This document shows positions 28,301-36,712 of a stretch of DNA of 64,000 bases, in pieces. The first letter of the stretch is position 1, and every line of letters starts with the position of its first letter. Source of the DNA: Bacillota bacterium (lineage in GTDB: Bacteria > Bacillota > Clostridia > Christensenellales > Aristaeellaceae); NCBI GenBank assembly GCA_023411395.1, contig JAEYOV010000071.1:62001-126000 (forward strand), given 5' to 3'. A model generated the notes under the pieces. The model ran no database searches. It saw only the letters and a list, made by a program, of their open reading frames with translations, and was not told where the DNA came from. The translations under genes were made by a program, and so were the position numbers.

Positions 28301-29713
28301 TCCGACCAGGCGCAGGAGATATTGGACAAGCGCGGGAAAACCTATACCATGATCAAGATCGACGAAAACTGCAACCTGGGCGCCATCAGGATCCGGTTCA
28401 GGTCTCTGATAGCCGCGATAGAAGCCAAGCAAGCCGGCAGAAAGCAAGAGCCGGACACATTGCCTGCGCCGGCCGCACCGCCGGTTTTCACAAGGGAGAT
28501 GCGCGGAAGCCACACGCTTCTTGCACCTCAGATGGCGCCGATCCATTTTGAACTGGTTCAGGAGGCGGTGAAGTCCGAAGGATATCAAATGGCGGTGCTT
28601 CCCGCAGCGGATAAAGCGGATATTGAGGTAGGCCTGAAATATGTGAATAACGATTCCTGCTACCCCTCCATCATCATCATCGGACAAATCATAAGAGCAC
28701 TTCAATCTGGAAAATATGACCGGAACCATACCGCCGTCCTCATGAGCCAGACAACAGGCCCCTGCAGGTTCAGCAACTATGTGGCGCTTTTGAAAAAGGC
28801 GCTCACGGCCGCGGGTTTTGAACAGATCCCTGTCATCTCATTGAACATGGCCGCATTGAGGAAGAATCCCGGATTCAAGGTCACCGTATCCTTCGCCAGA
28901 AAGGTGACCATGGCCATCGTGTATGGCGATCTGCTCATGAAGGTTTTGCTTAAGGTCCGTCCGTATGAAATGGAGCCGGGGGTATCGAACCTGCTGTTTG
29001 CACAGTGGATGGACAGGTGCATTTGTCACCTGCGTTCGGGAGATCACTATGCATTCCGCGAAAATCTTCAGATGATCGTAAGGGATTTTGAACAGATAGC
29101 GGTTCGTGAGCAGAAAAAGCCGCGGGTAGGGTTGGTCGGCGAGATATTCGTGAAATATCATCCGACGGCCAACAACAACATGGTAGCCTTCATTGAAGAG
29201 TCAGGGGCCGAAATGGTTATCCCGGGGCTGACGGAGTTTTTCCTGTATTGCGCATACGGAGGAGAATCTAATTTCAGGTATCTTTCCGGCGGCCATGTGC
29301 AGCGGGCCATAGGCGGCTTCTTTATCAAATATATTGAACATTACCACAACGATATGCGGTCCGCGCTGAATGGCAGCAAGCGGTTCAGAGCCCCGGCAAC
29401 CATCAGGGAAATGGCCGGGAAGATCGATTCCATCCTATCCCCATGCAACCGGTCCGGGGAGGGTTGGCTGCTCACTGCGGAAATGGTGGATATGATTGAA
29501 GAAGGCGCATGCAACATCATCTGCATGCAGCCTTTTGCCTGCCTTCCCAATCATCTTACGGGCAAAGGGATGATAAAGGTGCTGAAGGAACGGTACCCCA
29601 GAACCAATGTCGTGACGGTTGACTATGATCCGGGATCCAGCGAGGTGAATCAGATCAACCGGATCACGCTGATGCTGGAAAGGGCAAAAGCGAATATCGG
29701 GAATTCACGATGA
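25355..29713 (+). CDS. Giant 2-hydroxyacyl-CoA dehydratase activase-like protein (tandem ASKHA plus dehydratase-like domain)
   Basis: This 1452-residue protein fuses two BcrAD_BadFG-type ATPase domains with a dehydratase-like half. The first begins at LGVDVGSTTIKLAV (near 43; CGVFAKTDIQALL near 208), the second at LGFDVGSTTCKAALI (near 364) with LNEACSSGCGSFIEAFA and SRCTVFMNSKVRQAQ holding the cluster cysteines. Residues from about 700 match the DUF2229 region (GIPRVLNMYENYPFWFTFF) and the C-terminal part resembles the D component of CoA-dehydratases. Relatives activate radical dehydratases by ATP-driven electron injection, but this long form has no settled function. The start is uncertain: ATG 25355, or CTG 25430 placed eight bases after GGGGAGG, or ATG 25442. 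It stands alone; no cognate dehydratase genes are nearby. Confidence 0.85.
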   Translation: MPKQTHNPTYRWKNSIRIRFGEEAKLSSAMEKSNAAEDSIFRLGVDVGSTTIKLAVLDHEDRLLDSKYSRHYSDLWAALQKLTGELLDAFGDAPVDVTITGSGGLSISQRLNLPFVQEVIAGSKAIERYIPDVKTIIELGGEDAKLTFLDNGADQRMNGICAGGTGAFIDQTAALLKTDAAGLNGLAESSRAIYPIAARCGVFAKTDIQALLNEGARKEDIAASVFQAVVQQTIGGLACGRKIHGKVAFLGGPLHFLPQLRLKFQETLGLNDDEMVVPKKAEAYVAIGAALCGGRRAGGEAGEKGLSLAQLLERIKSTENSMGGSARMEPLFASGGAYRQFQARHARHQVKRKSLMAHQGKCFLGFDVGSTTCKAALIDEEAALLFSYYANNDGSPLLCAAKMLREVYARLPAQAEIAYSAVTGYGEHLIKAAFSCDMGEVETVAHLTASKHFLPGVELILDIGGQDMKCIRVRDGMIDSVLLNEACSSGCGSFIEAFAKSLDMTIGEFAMKGIEASSPADLGSRCTVFMNSKVRQAQKEGIPVGDISAGLCYSVIKNALYKVMRVKHPSELGERIMVQGGTFLNDAVLRSLEMITGKEVVRPDIAGFMGAFGAALLARSAWREGIKSSLIHASKLDSFSVETKTMRCGGCMNHCLLTVNSFAGGRRLITGNRCEKGAGMEKPNSIPNLFDFKYNRLFDYRPLEREKAPRGVIGIPRVLNMYENYPFWFTFFTALGFRVELSPASSRKLYERGMDTVSSDTACYPAKLAHGHILALVDQNVKHIFFPCIPKERAEIRCADNHYNCPMVISYPEVIRVNMDALRENGVCFHQPFLPYHLEDGLAHRLLEEFREFNLTFKEVKQAVELARKEDWKFKEDVRKKGEETLRWLKETGKHGIVLSGRPYHLDPEVNHGIPNLLTTLGMAVLTEDAIAHLGRVERPLRVRDQWMYHSRLYEAADFVSRQENLELVQLNSFGCGPDSIASDQAQEILDKRGKTYTMIKIDENCNLGAIRIRFRSLIAAIEAKQAGRKQEPDTLPAPAAPPVFTREMRGSHTLLAPQMAPIHFELVQEAVKSEGYQMAVLPAADKADIEVGLKYVNNDSCYPSIIIIGQIIRALQSGKYDRNHTAVLMSQTTGPCRFSNYVALLKKALTAAGFEQIPVISLNMAALRKNPGFKVTVSFARKVTMAIVYGDLLMKVLLKVRPYEMEPGVSNLLFAQWMDRCICHLRSGDHYAFRENLQMIVRDFEQIAVREQKKPRVGLVGEIFVKYHPTANNNMVAFIEESGAEMVIPGLTEFFLYCAYGGESNFRYLSGGHVQRAIGGFFIKYIEHYHNDMRSALNGSKRFRAPATIREMAGKIDSILSPCNRSGEGWLLTAEMVDMIEEGACNIICMQPFACLPNHLTGKGMIKVLKERYPRTNVVTVDYDPGSSEVNQINRITLMLERAKANIGNSR

Positions 29714-29748
29714 CACCCCGCGTTTTCGGTCGTTCACAGGCGGGACGG

Positions 29749-30888
29749 TTATTTCGTATTGCCGCAGAACAGAAGGGTGCGGCCAATAGCCTCGGCGGCG
29801 TTGAAAAGCAGCGGTTCAGCCCGGCTCATGGCGTCTTCCAGCGGGATGGCTCCGTCTGAAATGGAAAAGCAGGCGGTGATGCCTTGCTGGTACAGCGCAT
29901 GCCAACCTTTTTTCAGACTGCCGGAAAGACAGATCACCGGGACTTCATGCTTTTTTGCCATTTGCGCGATGCCCATGGGCACTTTTCCAAAAAGCGTTGA
30001 GCTTTCGGTGCAGCCTTCCCCGGTGATGATCCAATCCGCCTGCGACACATGCTGCTCAAAACCGGTTTCCGACACAATCAACTGAAAGCCTGAAACAAGC
30101 TTGGCGCCAAGGAGCGCATACATGCCTGCCCCGGTGCCTCCGCCGCAGCCGCCGCCCAGGATGCCGCGCACATCAATGCCCAAGTCTTTTTCAATGACGC
30201 CGGCGTAATGGGACAAGGCGTTGTCCAGAAGCACCACTTCCTGGGGAGTCGCCCCTTTGCCGGGGCTGTAAACAATGGAGGTGCCGTTTTCGCCGCACAA
30301 GGGATTGTTTACACTCCACGCAGCGATTATTTCAATGCCGGACAGCAATTTCCGGACAGGTCCTATATCGATGTGATGAAGATTCGCAAGCGCCATTCCT
30401 CCGGGAGGAAGCGCGCGGCCGTTTTTGTCTGTAAGCCTGGCTCCAAGGGCCTGGGCAATGCCTGCCCCGCCGTCCGTGGCCGCGCTGGCGCCAATGCCTA
30501 CGATGATGCGCTTACAGCCATATTGAATCGCGGTACGTATCAGTTCGCCCGTGCCATAGGTACTGGCAATCAGCGGCTTTCTTGTCTCAGGTGTTGTCAG
30601 CATGACCCCTGATGCCGCTGCCAATTCAACAATGGCGGTCTGCCCATCCCCCGAAACACCCCACCTGGCATTGGTGGCATCTCCCAAAGGATCCTGTACC
30701 GTGGCGTTGTATATGGTTCCACGGCTGGCTATGCACAGCGAATCCACCGTTCCTTCCCCGCCGTCTGCAATGGGTGCCAAATACACATCCTCGATGCCTG
30801 CGGATTCCAAACCGCGTGCGATGATGCGGGATGCTTCCAAGGAGGACAAAGAACCCTTGAACGAGTCGGGAGCAATCAATATACGCAT
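29749..30888 (-). CDS. Glycerate kinase
   Basis: This 379-residue protein matches the GarK/GlxK glycerate kinase family, which phosphorylates D-glycerate to 2- or 3-phosphoglycerate with ATP. It opens with the family signature MRILIAPDSFKGSLSS, followed by PIADGGEGTVDSL (near 40), GASAATDGGAGIAQALGARL (near 133) and GGGCGGGTGAGMYALLGAKL. It is 21 bases downstream of the disrupted hydroxyacid dehydrogenase gene on the same strand, so the two formed a hydroxypyruvate-to-phosphoglycerate unit. The kinase itself looks intact. A GAGGTG site precedes the ATG. Confidence 0.94.
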   Translation of the reverse strand: MRILIAPDSFKGSLSSLEASRIIARGLESAGIEDVYLAPIADGGEGTVDSLCIASRGTIYNATVQDPLGDATNARWGVSGDGQTAIVELAAASGVMLTTPETRKPLIASTYGTGELIRTAIQYGCKRIIVGIGASAATDGGAGIAQALGARLTDKNGRALPPGGMALANLHHIDIGPVRKLLSGIEIIAAWSVNNPLCGENGTSIVYSPGKGATPQEVVLLDNALSHYAGVIEKDLGIDVRGILGGGCGGGTGAGMYALLGAKLVSGFQLIVSETGFEQHVSQADWIITGEGCTESSTLFGKVPMGIAQMAKKHEVPVICLSGSLKKGWHALYQQGITACFSISDGAIPLEDAMSRAEPLLFNAAEAIGRTLLFCGNTK

Positions 30889-30909
30889 GCAAACACCTCG
30901 GAATTTGCT

Positions 30910-31426
30910 TTAGGGATTCACGACATTTTGAGGTTTTCCCGCCATAAAGGCCCGAAGGTTGTCCGCGGCAATGTCCATCAGCCGCTGCCATGATTCCTTG
31001 GGAGCCCATGCGATGTGCGGGGTGATGATGCAATTGTCAAGCCCAAGCAGGGGCTTATCCGAAGAAACGGGTTCGACGGATACAACATCTACGGCTGCTG
31101 CATATACTTTACCAGCCTTTAGCGCATTTCGCAAGTCCTGTTCCACAATCAGTGGCCCCCTGGAAATATTGACCAGTATGACGCCATCCTTCACTTTGGA
31201 AATTGTATCCTTGTTTATGATGCCCTGGGTGCCGGGAAGCAGCGGGCAGTGCAATGAGATAACATCGCTTTTGCGGGCATTTCATTCAGCGGCACCACCT
31301 CCGGAGCTTGAACAAAGGTATCGTAAGCCAGCACGTACATTTTGCTGTCGATTGCCCAAGGACAAAGCCTCGCCAACCCAAGCCGCCGGGTTTCCCCGTG
31401 TAACAATCCAAAATGACAGTTTTCAT
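30910..31426 (-). pseudogene. Disrupted D-2-hydroxyacid dehydrogenase (hydroxypyruvate/glycerate dehydrogenase-like)
   Basis: The C-terminal 114 residues are well kept (SLHCPLLPGTQGIINKDT, SRGPLIVEQDL, TPHIAWAPKESWQRLMDIA). Upstream, a start with a GGAGA site at 31426 encodes a normal family N-terminus (MKTVILDCYTGKPGGLGW), but after about 25 residues the text jumps to the segment YVLAYDTF in another frame, and a second shift separates PLNEMPAKA from DVISLHC near 31265. About 140 residues of substrate domain and nucleotide-binding fold are missing. The locus is therefore a pseudogene with one internal deletion and at least one single-base frameshift, unless these are assembly errors. It preceded the glycerate kinase gene in one unit. 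Confidence 0.8.
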
Positions 31427-31456
31427 AATTTCTCCTCGCAATCTTTAATAATATGC

Positions 31457-31485
31457 TTGCGATTTTTCGCGCAACGTGTTACTAT
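31457..31485 (+). promoter_or_regulatory. iclR promoter and putative operator
   Basis: TTGCGA (31457-31462) and TACTAT (31480-31485) are spaced by 17 bases. The stretch TTGCG-ATTTTTCG-CGCAA (31457-31474) is an inverted repeat overlapping the -35 box in the divergent intergenic region, a natural site for IclR control of itself and of the dehydrogenase-kinase unit. Confidence 0.55.
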
Positions 31486-31512
31486 GTGAAACGAACAACA
31501 GAAATAGGGGAA

Positions 31513-32298
31513 ATGATTGTGACCCAGAAACTTTCAAAAGCAAACCAGTCTGTGGAGAAAACCCTTCAGATCATTGAAGAACTGGCTTATGATCGGGAAC
31601 CGCTCCGCCTTGCGGAGCTTTCCAAGCGGGTGAACATGCCGCCCAGCACCGTGCTCCGGATGGTGAATACATTGCTGGAACACGGATATGCTTATCAGGA
31701 TCCGCAGACCCTGCGCTACGGCCTGACGCTGCGCTTTGCCCAAATCGGCCACATGATCAGTGAACAGCTTCAGATTCGCGATGTGGCGCGGCCTTACCTT
31801 TTGGAACTGAGCCGAACATGCGGTGAATCCACCTGCCTTGCCATCGAAGAGGAGATGGAGGTGATTTACATAGACGTAGTGGATGGTGCGGATGGCATGC
31901 TGAAAATCATGCAGCGCATTGGAAAGCGTGCGCCTATGCATTCCACCGGGGTAGGGAAGCTGATGCTCACCCAGTATTCGCTCGAAAAGCTGAATCTGCT
32001 GGCCCAGCGCAGAGGCCTGTCCTGTCTAACGCCGCACACGCTGACTTCCATACAGGAATTGGAGCGGGAACTGGATATTATCCGGAAACAGGGCTATGCA
32101 GTGGATGACGAGGAATGCGAGCTGGGGGCCCGCTGTGTTGCCGCGCCGATCTTCAACTATCAGGACAAGATCGTTGCCGCCATCAGCTTATCAGGGCCTG
32201 TTTCCCGTATCAACAGAAAGCGGATTCTCGATCTGGCGCCCCTTATTGTCGGAGCGGCCAACAAGATCAGCGCCACGCTGGCGTATAAAAAAATATAG
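31513..32298 (+). CDS. IclR-family transcriptional regulator
   Basis: This protein of about 261 residues has an IclR N-terminal winged helix (SVEKTLQIIEELAYDREPLRLAELSKRVNMP, then PSTVLRMVNTLLEHGY) and the C-terminal effector domain (RIGKRAPMHSTGVGKLMLT, CVAAPIFNYQDKIVAAISLSGP). Divergent to the glycerate kinase/dehydrogenase unit, it probably controls that unit in response to a small organic acid. Starts at ATG 31513 or GTG 31519 are both possible; GGGG is only two bases from the ATG but eight from the GTG. The frame itself is open further upstream into the promoter, which is excluded. Confidence 0.9.
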   Translation: MIVTQKLSKANQSVEKTLQIIEELAYDREPLRLAELSKRVNMPPSTVLRMVNTLLEHGYAYQDPQTLRYGLTLRFAQIGHMISEQLQIRDVARPYLLELSRTCGESTCLAIEEEMEVIYIDVVDGADGMLKIMQRIGKRAPMHSTGVGKLMLTQYSLEKLNLLAQRRGLSCLTPHTLTSIQELERELDIIRKQGYAVDDEECELGARCVAAPIFNYQDKIVAAISLSGPVSRINRKRILDLAPLIVGAANKISATLAYKKI

Positions 32299-32307
32299 CA
32301 CATTCGG

Positions 32308-32370
32308 AAAAAGCGGGCTGCAAGGCAATGGGGTTGAATAACTTTCGTTGCCTTGCGGCCCGCTTTTTTT
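32308..32370. terminator. Bidirectional terminator after iclR
   Basis: AAAAAGCGGGC-GCAAGGCAA pairs with TTGCCTTGC-GCCCGCTTTTTTT around a 17-base loop. Runs of A before and T after the stem allow termination both ways. Confidence 0.8.
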
Positions 32371-32641
32371 GGCTGCACCAATGCCCAGGCTTCGCTCAGA
32401 AAACGCTCTGCGCGGGGGAGGATCATTTGCTGTCCTCGCCCTCCCGGGGCTTTACTTCAAAAGCCGCCATGGAGCGTTTCCCTTCACCAAGGTAACCTGT
32501 GGAAAAAAGCTTGCGCAGGAGTCTAACCAGGAGGGCGGTATCCACCTCGCTGTTTGAATAGCCAAAGCGGGGATGCTGATCGCCATAGGCGTGAGCGCCT
32601 TTTGTGAGCACGGAGTTGGCAATGCGTACACAATATTGCAC
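32371..32641 (-). pseudogene. Relic of a TIM-barrel sugar isomerase/epimerase-like gene
   Basis: The minus strand reads YGDQHPRFGYSNSEVDTALLV, then AAFEVKPREGEDS, resembling the C-terminus of xylose-isomerase-like TIM-barrel proteins. A TGA at 32425-32423 ends this frame, but one base over the text continues MILPRAERFLSEAWALVQ, which is the expected C-terminal helix. A single-base loss therefore broke the gene. No N-terminal two thirds can be found; upstream sequence is AT-rich and non-coding. The assignment to family is by eye and moderate. Confidence 0.55.
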
Positions 32642-33015
32642 AGTGTGAAATATTATTCTGAATGATTCATTATTTTATACAAATATGCAGGCATATCAAC
32701 CGGATGCCAGGGCTTTGCGTTGTCAAAAGCGTAACTTTTAATTAGTGAAATTACCGGGAAATGCATATAAATATGCGAGAGAATTCATGAAAAATGCAAA
32801 AAGAATGTGGGCTTACTTCATGTAAATGAAGGAAGCTCTAAAAGTGAATAGGATATAATGTCTAAAAAAAGTTCTGTGAAACTATTGCAATGATCATGTC
32901 GATATGATAAACTGAAACTAGAGATAACACCGTTAAGCAAAATTGTATTTCGCATCATGAAACGGATTTTGAGCGCGCATCTTGGGAATAGCTCAAAAGT
33001 GAGGAGCAAAACAGC
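32642..33015. other. AT-rich non-coding region upstream of the carbohydrate operon
   Basis: About 370 bases with visibly lower GC than anything else in the window and no credible reading frame. It contains a possible promoter (TTGCAA at 32885-32890, 17-base spacer, TAAACT at 32908-32913), a TATAAT at 32855-32860 without a good -35, and several short A/T-rich repeats. It separates a gene relic from an intact operon and may be both a regulatory region and a decayed remnant. Confidence 0.45.
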
Positions 33016-34380
33016 ATGTACTGGACCGAACTGACAACCGGAATCTATCCCTGGGACATCCATGATGAGGGGATCGGGAACATTCTGGACAATCTGCAAC
33101 AGTATGCAGGGAACAATGCCGCCTATATGCTGGCACTGATGCATCACGAGAAGCGCCCCCTCCACGCAAACATTTATCCTCACAATCCTGTCCGCAGGCG
33201 TTATCTTGCCGAGGACAGCCGCTGCTATTTCACCATTCATGATGAATGCTACAAAAACAGCCGTATCAAACCCCTGCCCTCGGAACGTGATTTTTTGAAG
33301 GATGTGGACTGGCTTCAGATTTTTATTGACGGCCTTCGCAAGCGGGGGATGAGGCCGGGCGCGGAAATATCCCATACGCCGCTGGATTCTTATCGCGGCA
33401 TGGGGGAGTTTTCCGATTGCATACAGCGCGACGTCTATGGCCGTGCCCCGGAATACGGCCGCTTCACCCATCAGCAGCTATGCTGGAACAGCGCTGATGC
33501 CAGGGAATATGTCTGCTCCCTGGCCAGGGATCTGGCGCTTCACTACGATCTGGACATGATTCAAACCTGCTCCTTTCTGTATAACCCCGGCAGGCTTGAT
33601 TTGCATCCCTTCCTGGGCGTGGTGCTGGGCGGATGCTTCTGCGACAATTGCCGGCGGGAGGCGCAAAAGCAGGGACTGGATTTTGAGGCCATGAAGCGGG
33701 CTGCCCGCCGCTGGGCGGACATCCTTTCCTCCGAGAAGACGGACAGCCTGGGATTGGCTTTTGACAAGAACCCGTCCTTCATAAGCTCCGCTTCCACGGA
33801 AGACATACTGGAAATGATTGAGGAACGCTTGCTTCTAAAGCAGGGGAACTCCACCTCCACCATGTTCATGCTGGAGGAGCCGGAGCTGTACGCGTGGCTC
33901 AAATTCCGCTGCGACACGGTGACGCGGTACATGAAGGAACTTTCCGAGGCCATCCACGGCGCGAATCCAAAAATCGATTTCCGCTTCAATACCTGCTGGC
34001 AGGAGCAGGAGTTGATCGGCCAAAATTTGAAGGCCATCGCCCCGTATGTGGATTCCATCCGCATGATGGATTATTCAGAGCAGTACGGCGATCCCGATCT
34101 GGTGAGCAGAAAAGGATTCTGGCTGGCCAACGTGCGCCGTCAGGTGGGGTACGACAAGACCATCATCGGCGGCATCGCTCCCCGGGCCAAGGCAACGCCG
34201 GAGCTGATCAAGCAGGGCATCAGCATCCTTTGCAAGGGCGGCGTGGACGGGTTATCCTACGGCTTTTATGACGGCGCGTGCTTTGCGAATCTCGGCGCCA
34301 TCAAGGAAGCCATGACGGAAAATGAAGTGATACTCCGCGCTCCTTCCCATACATGCGCATGCGGCAATTGCAAGGAGTAA
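33016..34380 (+). CDS. Putative TIM-barrel glycoside hydrolase-like protein with CxCxxC motif (copy A)
   Basis: The 454-residue protein has no signal peptide, so it should act in the cytoplasm. Its alternating pattern and segments such as RGMRPGAEISHTPLDSY, LDMIQTCSFLY and IDFRFNTCW fit a (beta/alpha)8 barrel of the hypothetical glycoside-hydrolase type. GGCFCDNCRREA near residue 205 is a CxCxxC metal-like motif often seen in such families. It is clearly homologous along its length to the protein at 39542-40849. It leads an operon with a flavoprotein and a sugar ABC importer, supporting a role in intracellular breakdown of an imported glycoside. The exact reaction is not known to me. GAGGAG lies before the ATG. 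Confidence 0.7.
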   Translation: MYWTELTTGIYPWDIHDEGIGNILDNLQQYAGNNAAYMLALMHHEKRPLHANIYPHNPVRRRYLAEDSRCYFTIHDECYKNSRIKPLPSERDFLKDVDWLQIFIDGLRKRGMRPGAEISHTPLDSYRGMGEFSDCIQRDVYGRAPEYGRFTHQQLCWNSADAREYVCSLARDLALHYDLDMIQTCSFLYNPGRLDLHPFLGVVLGGCFCDNCRREAQKQGLDFEAMKRAARRWADILSSEKTDSLGLAFDKNPSFISSASTEDILEMIEERLLLKQGNSTSTMFMLEEPELYAWLKFRCDTVTRYMKELSEAIHGANPKIDFRFNTCWQEQELIGQNLKAIAPYVDSIRMMDYSEQYGDPDLVSRKGFWLANVRRQVGYDKTIIGGIAPRAKATPELIKQGISILCKGGVDGLSYGFYDGACFANLGAIKEAMTENEVILRAPSHTCACGNCKE

Positions 34381-34385
34381 AGCAA

Positions 34386-35708
34386 ATGATTTTTCGCAGC
34401 GAAGTGGAAAAGCACATCCCCGGACACGGGCGCAGGTATGGCGTTGTCGTCACCGGCGGCGGGCCCGCGGGGCTGGGGGCAGCCCTGGCCGCCAGAAGGC
34501 TGGGCGCCGATGTGCTCCTGCTGGAAGCCCGCAGCTACTTTGGCGGCGTCGCGGCCACCTCGCTGTTCATGCCCATCAACCGTTTGAAGCTTGGCGGGAA
34601 TACCAGGGGCGGCGTGCATCAGATGCTCGTTGACAAGCTGGAATCCTTTCAGGGCCTTGCCTGCAGGGAAGGCAAGGTGACATGGACGGATGGCGACGGC
34701 CTGCACGTCCATCCCGACTATTTGAAGGAAGCCATTTTTCAGTTACTGGAGGAGACCGGGACCGGTTACAGGCTTTACAGCCCGGTTTGCGGCGCAAAGG
34801 TGGAAAACGGAGAAGTAAAGCAAATCATCGTTTCCACCAAGGATGGGCAGACGGCGTTTGAGGCTCAGGCGTTCGTTGACTGCACCGGCGATGGTGACCT
34901 TGCTTACCATGCCGGAGCGCAAATTGAAATCGGCCGGGAGCCGGACGGCGCTTTGATGCCTGTCACCCTTGGTTTTGCCCTTTCAAACGTGGATACGCAA
35001 AAGCTGTTTGCGTTCTATGATAAGGATGAAGTAGAGCACAGGATGCCCGCATACATTGCCCGCGCCAGGGAACTGGGCTACAGCGTGGCGCCCTGGTATT
35101 CCTTTGACCGCACCACCGTGCCCGGCATGGTGACGGTGAACAACGGCGGCCTCCAGGACATTGGCACCCTCAACACGCTCCATGCCCGGGACGCCACCGT
35201 GGCCGAGCGCGTTGGCATCCGTATCGCGGTGGATTTTGTATGCTGGGCAAGAGAACTGAAGATCCCCGGATTGGAAAATTGTTTCCTGGACCGAACCGGC
35301 GCGGCTGTGGGCGTTCGGGAAACGCGGCGGGTAATCTGCGATTATGTGCTGAACATGGAGGATGCCGCAAGCGGCGCGGAGTTTGAGGATGTGATCGCCA
35401 GGCGCTACGGCGCGGTGGATCTGGCCGGGCTTCCTGCCAATGAAAGCACAAAGATGAAGTCGGGCTATGCCTATCCCTACCGGGCGCTGCTTCCCGTGGG
35501 GCTGGAGCGGTTGCTGGTGGCGGGGCGCTGCGGTTCCTATACCCACCTGGCCCTTGCCGCGGGCAAGAGCATGGGCAACATGATGGCTATCGGCCAGGCA
35601 GCGGGCGTTGCGGCGGCCATCTGTGCCAGGGAAGGCGTCACCCCCCGCGCGCTTGATGCGGGCAAGGTGCAAAAAGCGCTTGTGGAAACACTGAACGCCA
35701 GGCTCTAA
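34386..35708 (+). CDS. FAD-dependent oxidoreductase (FAD_oxidored family), copy A
   Basis: This 440-residue flavoprotein has the N-terminal dinucleotide fold VVTGGGPAGLGAALAARRLG (residues 18-37) followed by EARSYFGG, the VDCTGDGDLAYHAGA box (near 165) and a C-terminal FAD contact LLPVGLERLLVAGRCGS (near 370). These are hallmarks of the FAD_oxidored (PF12831-type) group, whose substrates are mostly unknown and often lie in sugar clusters. The ATG at 34386 is chosen because of the AAGGAG site inside the end of the preceding gene. It has a homologue at 42179-43441 in the same operon. Confidence 0.85.
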   Translation: MIFRSEVEKHIPGHGRRYGVVVTGGGPAGLGAALAARRLGADVLLLEARSYFGGVAATSLFMPINRLKLGGNTRGGVHQMLVDKLESFQGLACREGKVTWTDGDGLHVHPDYLKEAIFQLLEETGTGYRLYSPVCGAKVENGEVKQIIVSTKDGQTAFEAQAFVDCTGDGDLAYHAGAQIEIGREPDGALMPVTLGFALSNVDTQKLFAFYDKDEVEHRMPAYIARARELGYSVAPWYSFDRTTVPGMVTVNNGGLQDIGTLNTLHARDATVAERVGIRIAVDFVCWARELKIPGLENCFLDRTGAAVGVRETRRVICDYVLNMEDAASGAEFEDVIARRYGAVDLAGLPANESTKMKSGYAYPYRALLPVGLERLLVAGRCGSYTHLALAAGKSMGNMMAIGQAAGVAAAICAREGVTPRALDAGKVQKALVETLNARL

Positions 35709-35724
35709 AAATGGAGGGATGCAC

Positions 35725-36684
35725 ATGCAAAAAACGGTTCACAATCCCATAAGACCGTCTGCGCTCCGCTTGACCCGCGCCCAGGCGTACTTCCAGCGCA
35801 TGGGCAGATATTGGCAGATTTATGTGCTGATGCTGGCCGGCATCCTCTTTTATATCATCTTCAAGCTTTTGCCCATATGGGGCCTGGGCACCGCGTTCGT
35901 TGATTTCAGCATCGGCAAGGGGCTGCTTGCCAGCCGGTTCGCGGGGCTGAAGCACTTTCGCAACTTCCTGGGCAGTTCCCATTTTCCCAGGCTTTTGCGC
36001 AATACCCTGGTAATCAGTTCCATGGACCTGTTTCTGGCTTTTCCCATTCCCATTATCCTTTCGCTGCTTTTGAACGAGCTTCGCAGCGCCAAGTTCAAGC
36101 GGCTCACCCAATCCATCATTTATATGCCGCACTTCATGTCCTGGGTGGTGATCGCGTCGCTCACGTTCTTCCTGTTCAGCACGGATGTGGGCATCATCAA
36201 CAAGCTCATCATGAAGCTGGGCGGTCAGGCATATCCGCTATTGACGACGCAGGACAGCTTCTGGTGGGTGCTGCTGGGGCAATCCATCTGGAAGGAGATG
36301 GGCTGGGGCACCATCATCTACCTGGCGGCCATCTCCCAGGTGGATCAGGGCCTGTACGAAGCGGCCATCGTGGATGGCGCCGGCCGCTTCAAGCAGGTGC
36401 TTCATGTGACCATCCCCTCCATCATGCCCACGCTGATCGTAATGTTCCTGATGAAGCTTGGCAAGCTGATGAACGTATCCTTCGAGCAGGTCTGGATGAT
36501 GACCAACGACATGGTCCGCAACGTGGCGGAAACGTTTGAAACGTATTCCTTCCGTGTGGGTGTTCAGATGGGCAATTACAGCGTGGGCGCGACAGTGGGG
36601 CTTTTCAAGAGCCTGATCGGCGTTGCGCTGGTGGTTATCTCCAACTGGATGATCAAGAAAACGGGCCATGACGGCATTTATTGA
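35725..36684 (+). CDS. ABC transporter permease, LplB/YtcP-associated type
   Basis: This protein of about 319 residues is a six-helix sugar-type ABC permease. The cytoplasmic EAA loop is visible as YEAAIVDGAGRFKQVLHVTIP (near 215-235). Similarity is to the LplB group, which imports complex oligosaccharides such as those from polysaccharide lyase or pectin degradation. The ATG at 35725 has GGAGGG seven bases upstream; an ATG two codons earlier is too close. No ATPase gene is present, as usual for this group, which shares an MsmX-like ATPase encoded elsewhere. Confidence 0.92.
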   Translation: MQKTVHNPIRPSALRLTRAQAYFQRMGRYWQIYVLMLAGILFYIIFKLLPIWGLGTAFVDFSIGKGLLASRFAGLKHFRNFLGSSHFPRLLRNTLVISSMDLFLAFPIPIILSLLLNELRSAKFKRLTQSIIYMPHFMSWVVIASLTFFLFSTDVGIINKLIMKLGGQAYPLLTTQDSFWWVLLGQSIWKEMGWGTIIYLAAISQVDQGLYEAAIVDGAGRFKQVLHVTIPSIMPTLIVMFLMKLGKLMNVSFEQVWMMTNDMVRNVAETFETYSFRVGVQMGNYSVGATVGLFKSLIGVALVVISNWMIKKTGHDGIY

Positions 36685-36712
36685 CGCCTGCCCAGGGAAT
36701 GGAGAATAAGCG

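Noticed and set aside
26948..28729. 593-codon open frame antisense to the giant activase gene
   Set aside because: It lacks family resemblance, is rich in His, Arg and Pro as expected for a frame opposite a GC-rich gene, and the sense strand has clear conserved domains.
32642..33015. Considered as a riboswitch upstream of the carbohydrate operon
   Set aside because: No conserved aptamer-like core or expression-platform terminator could be recognised; only A/T-rich text and promoter-like boxes.
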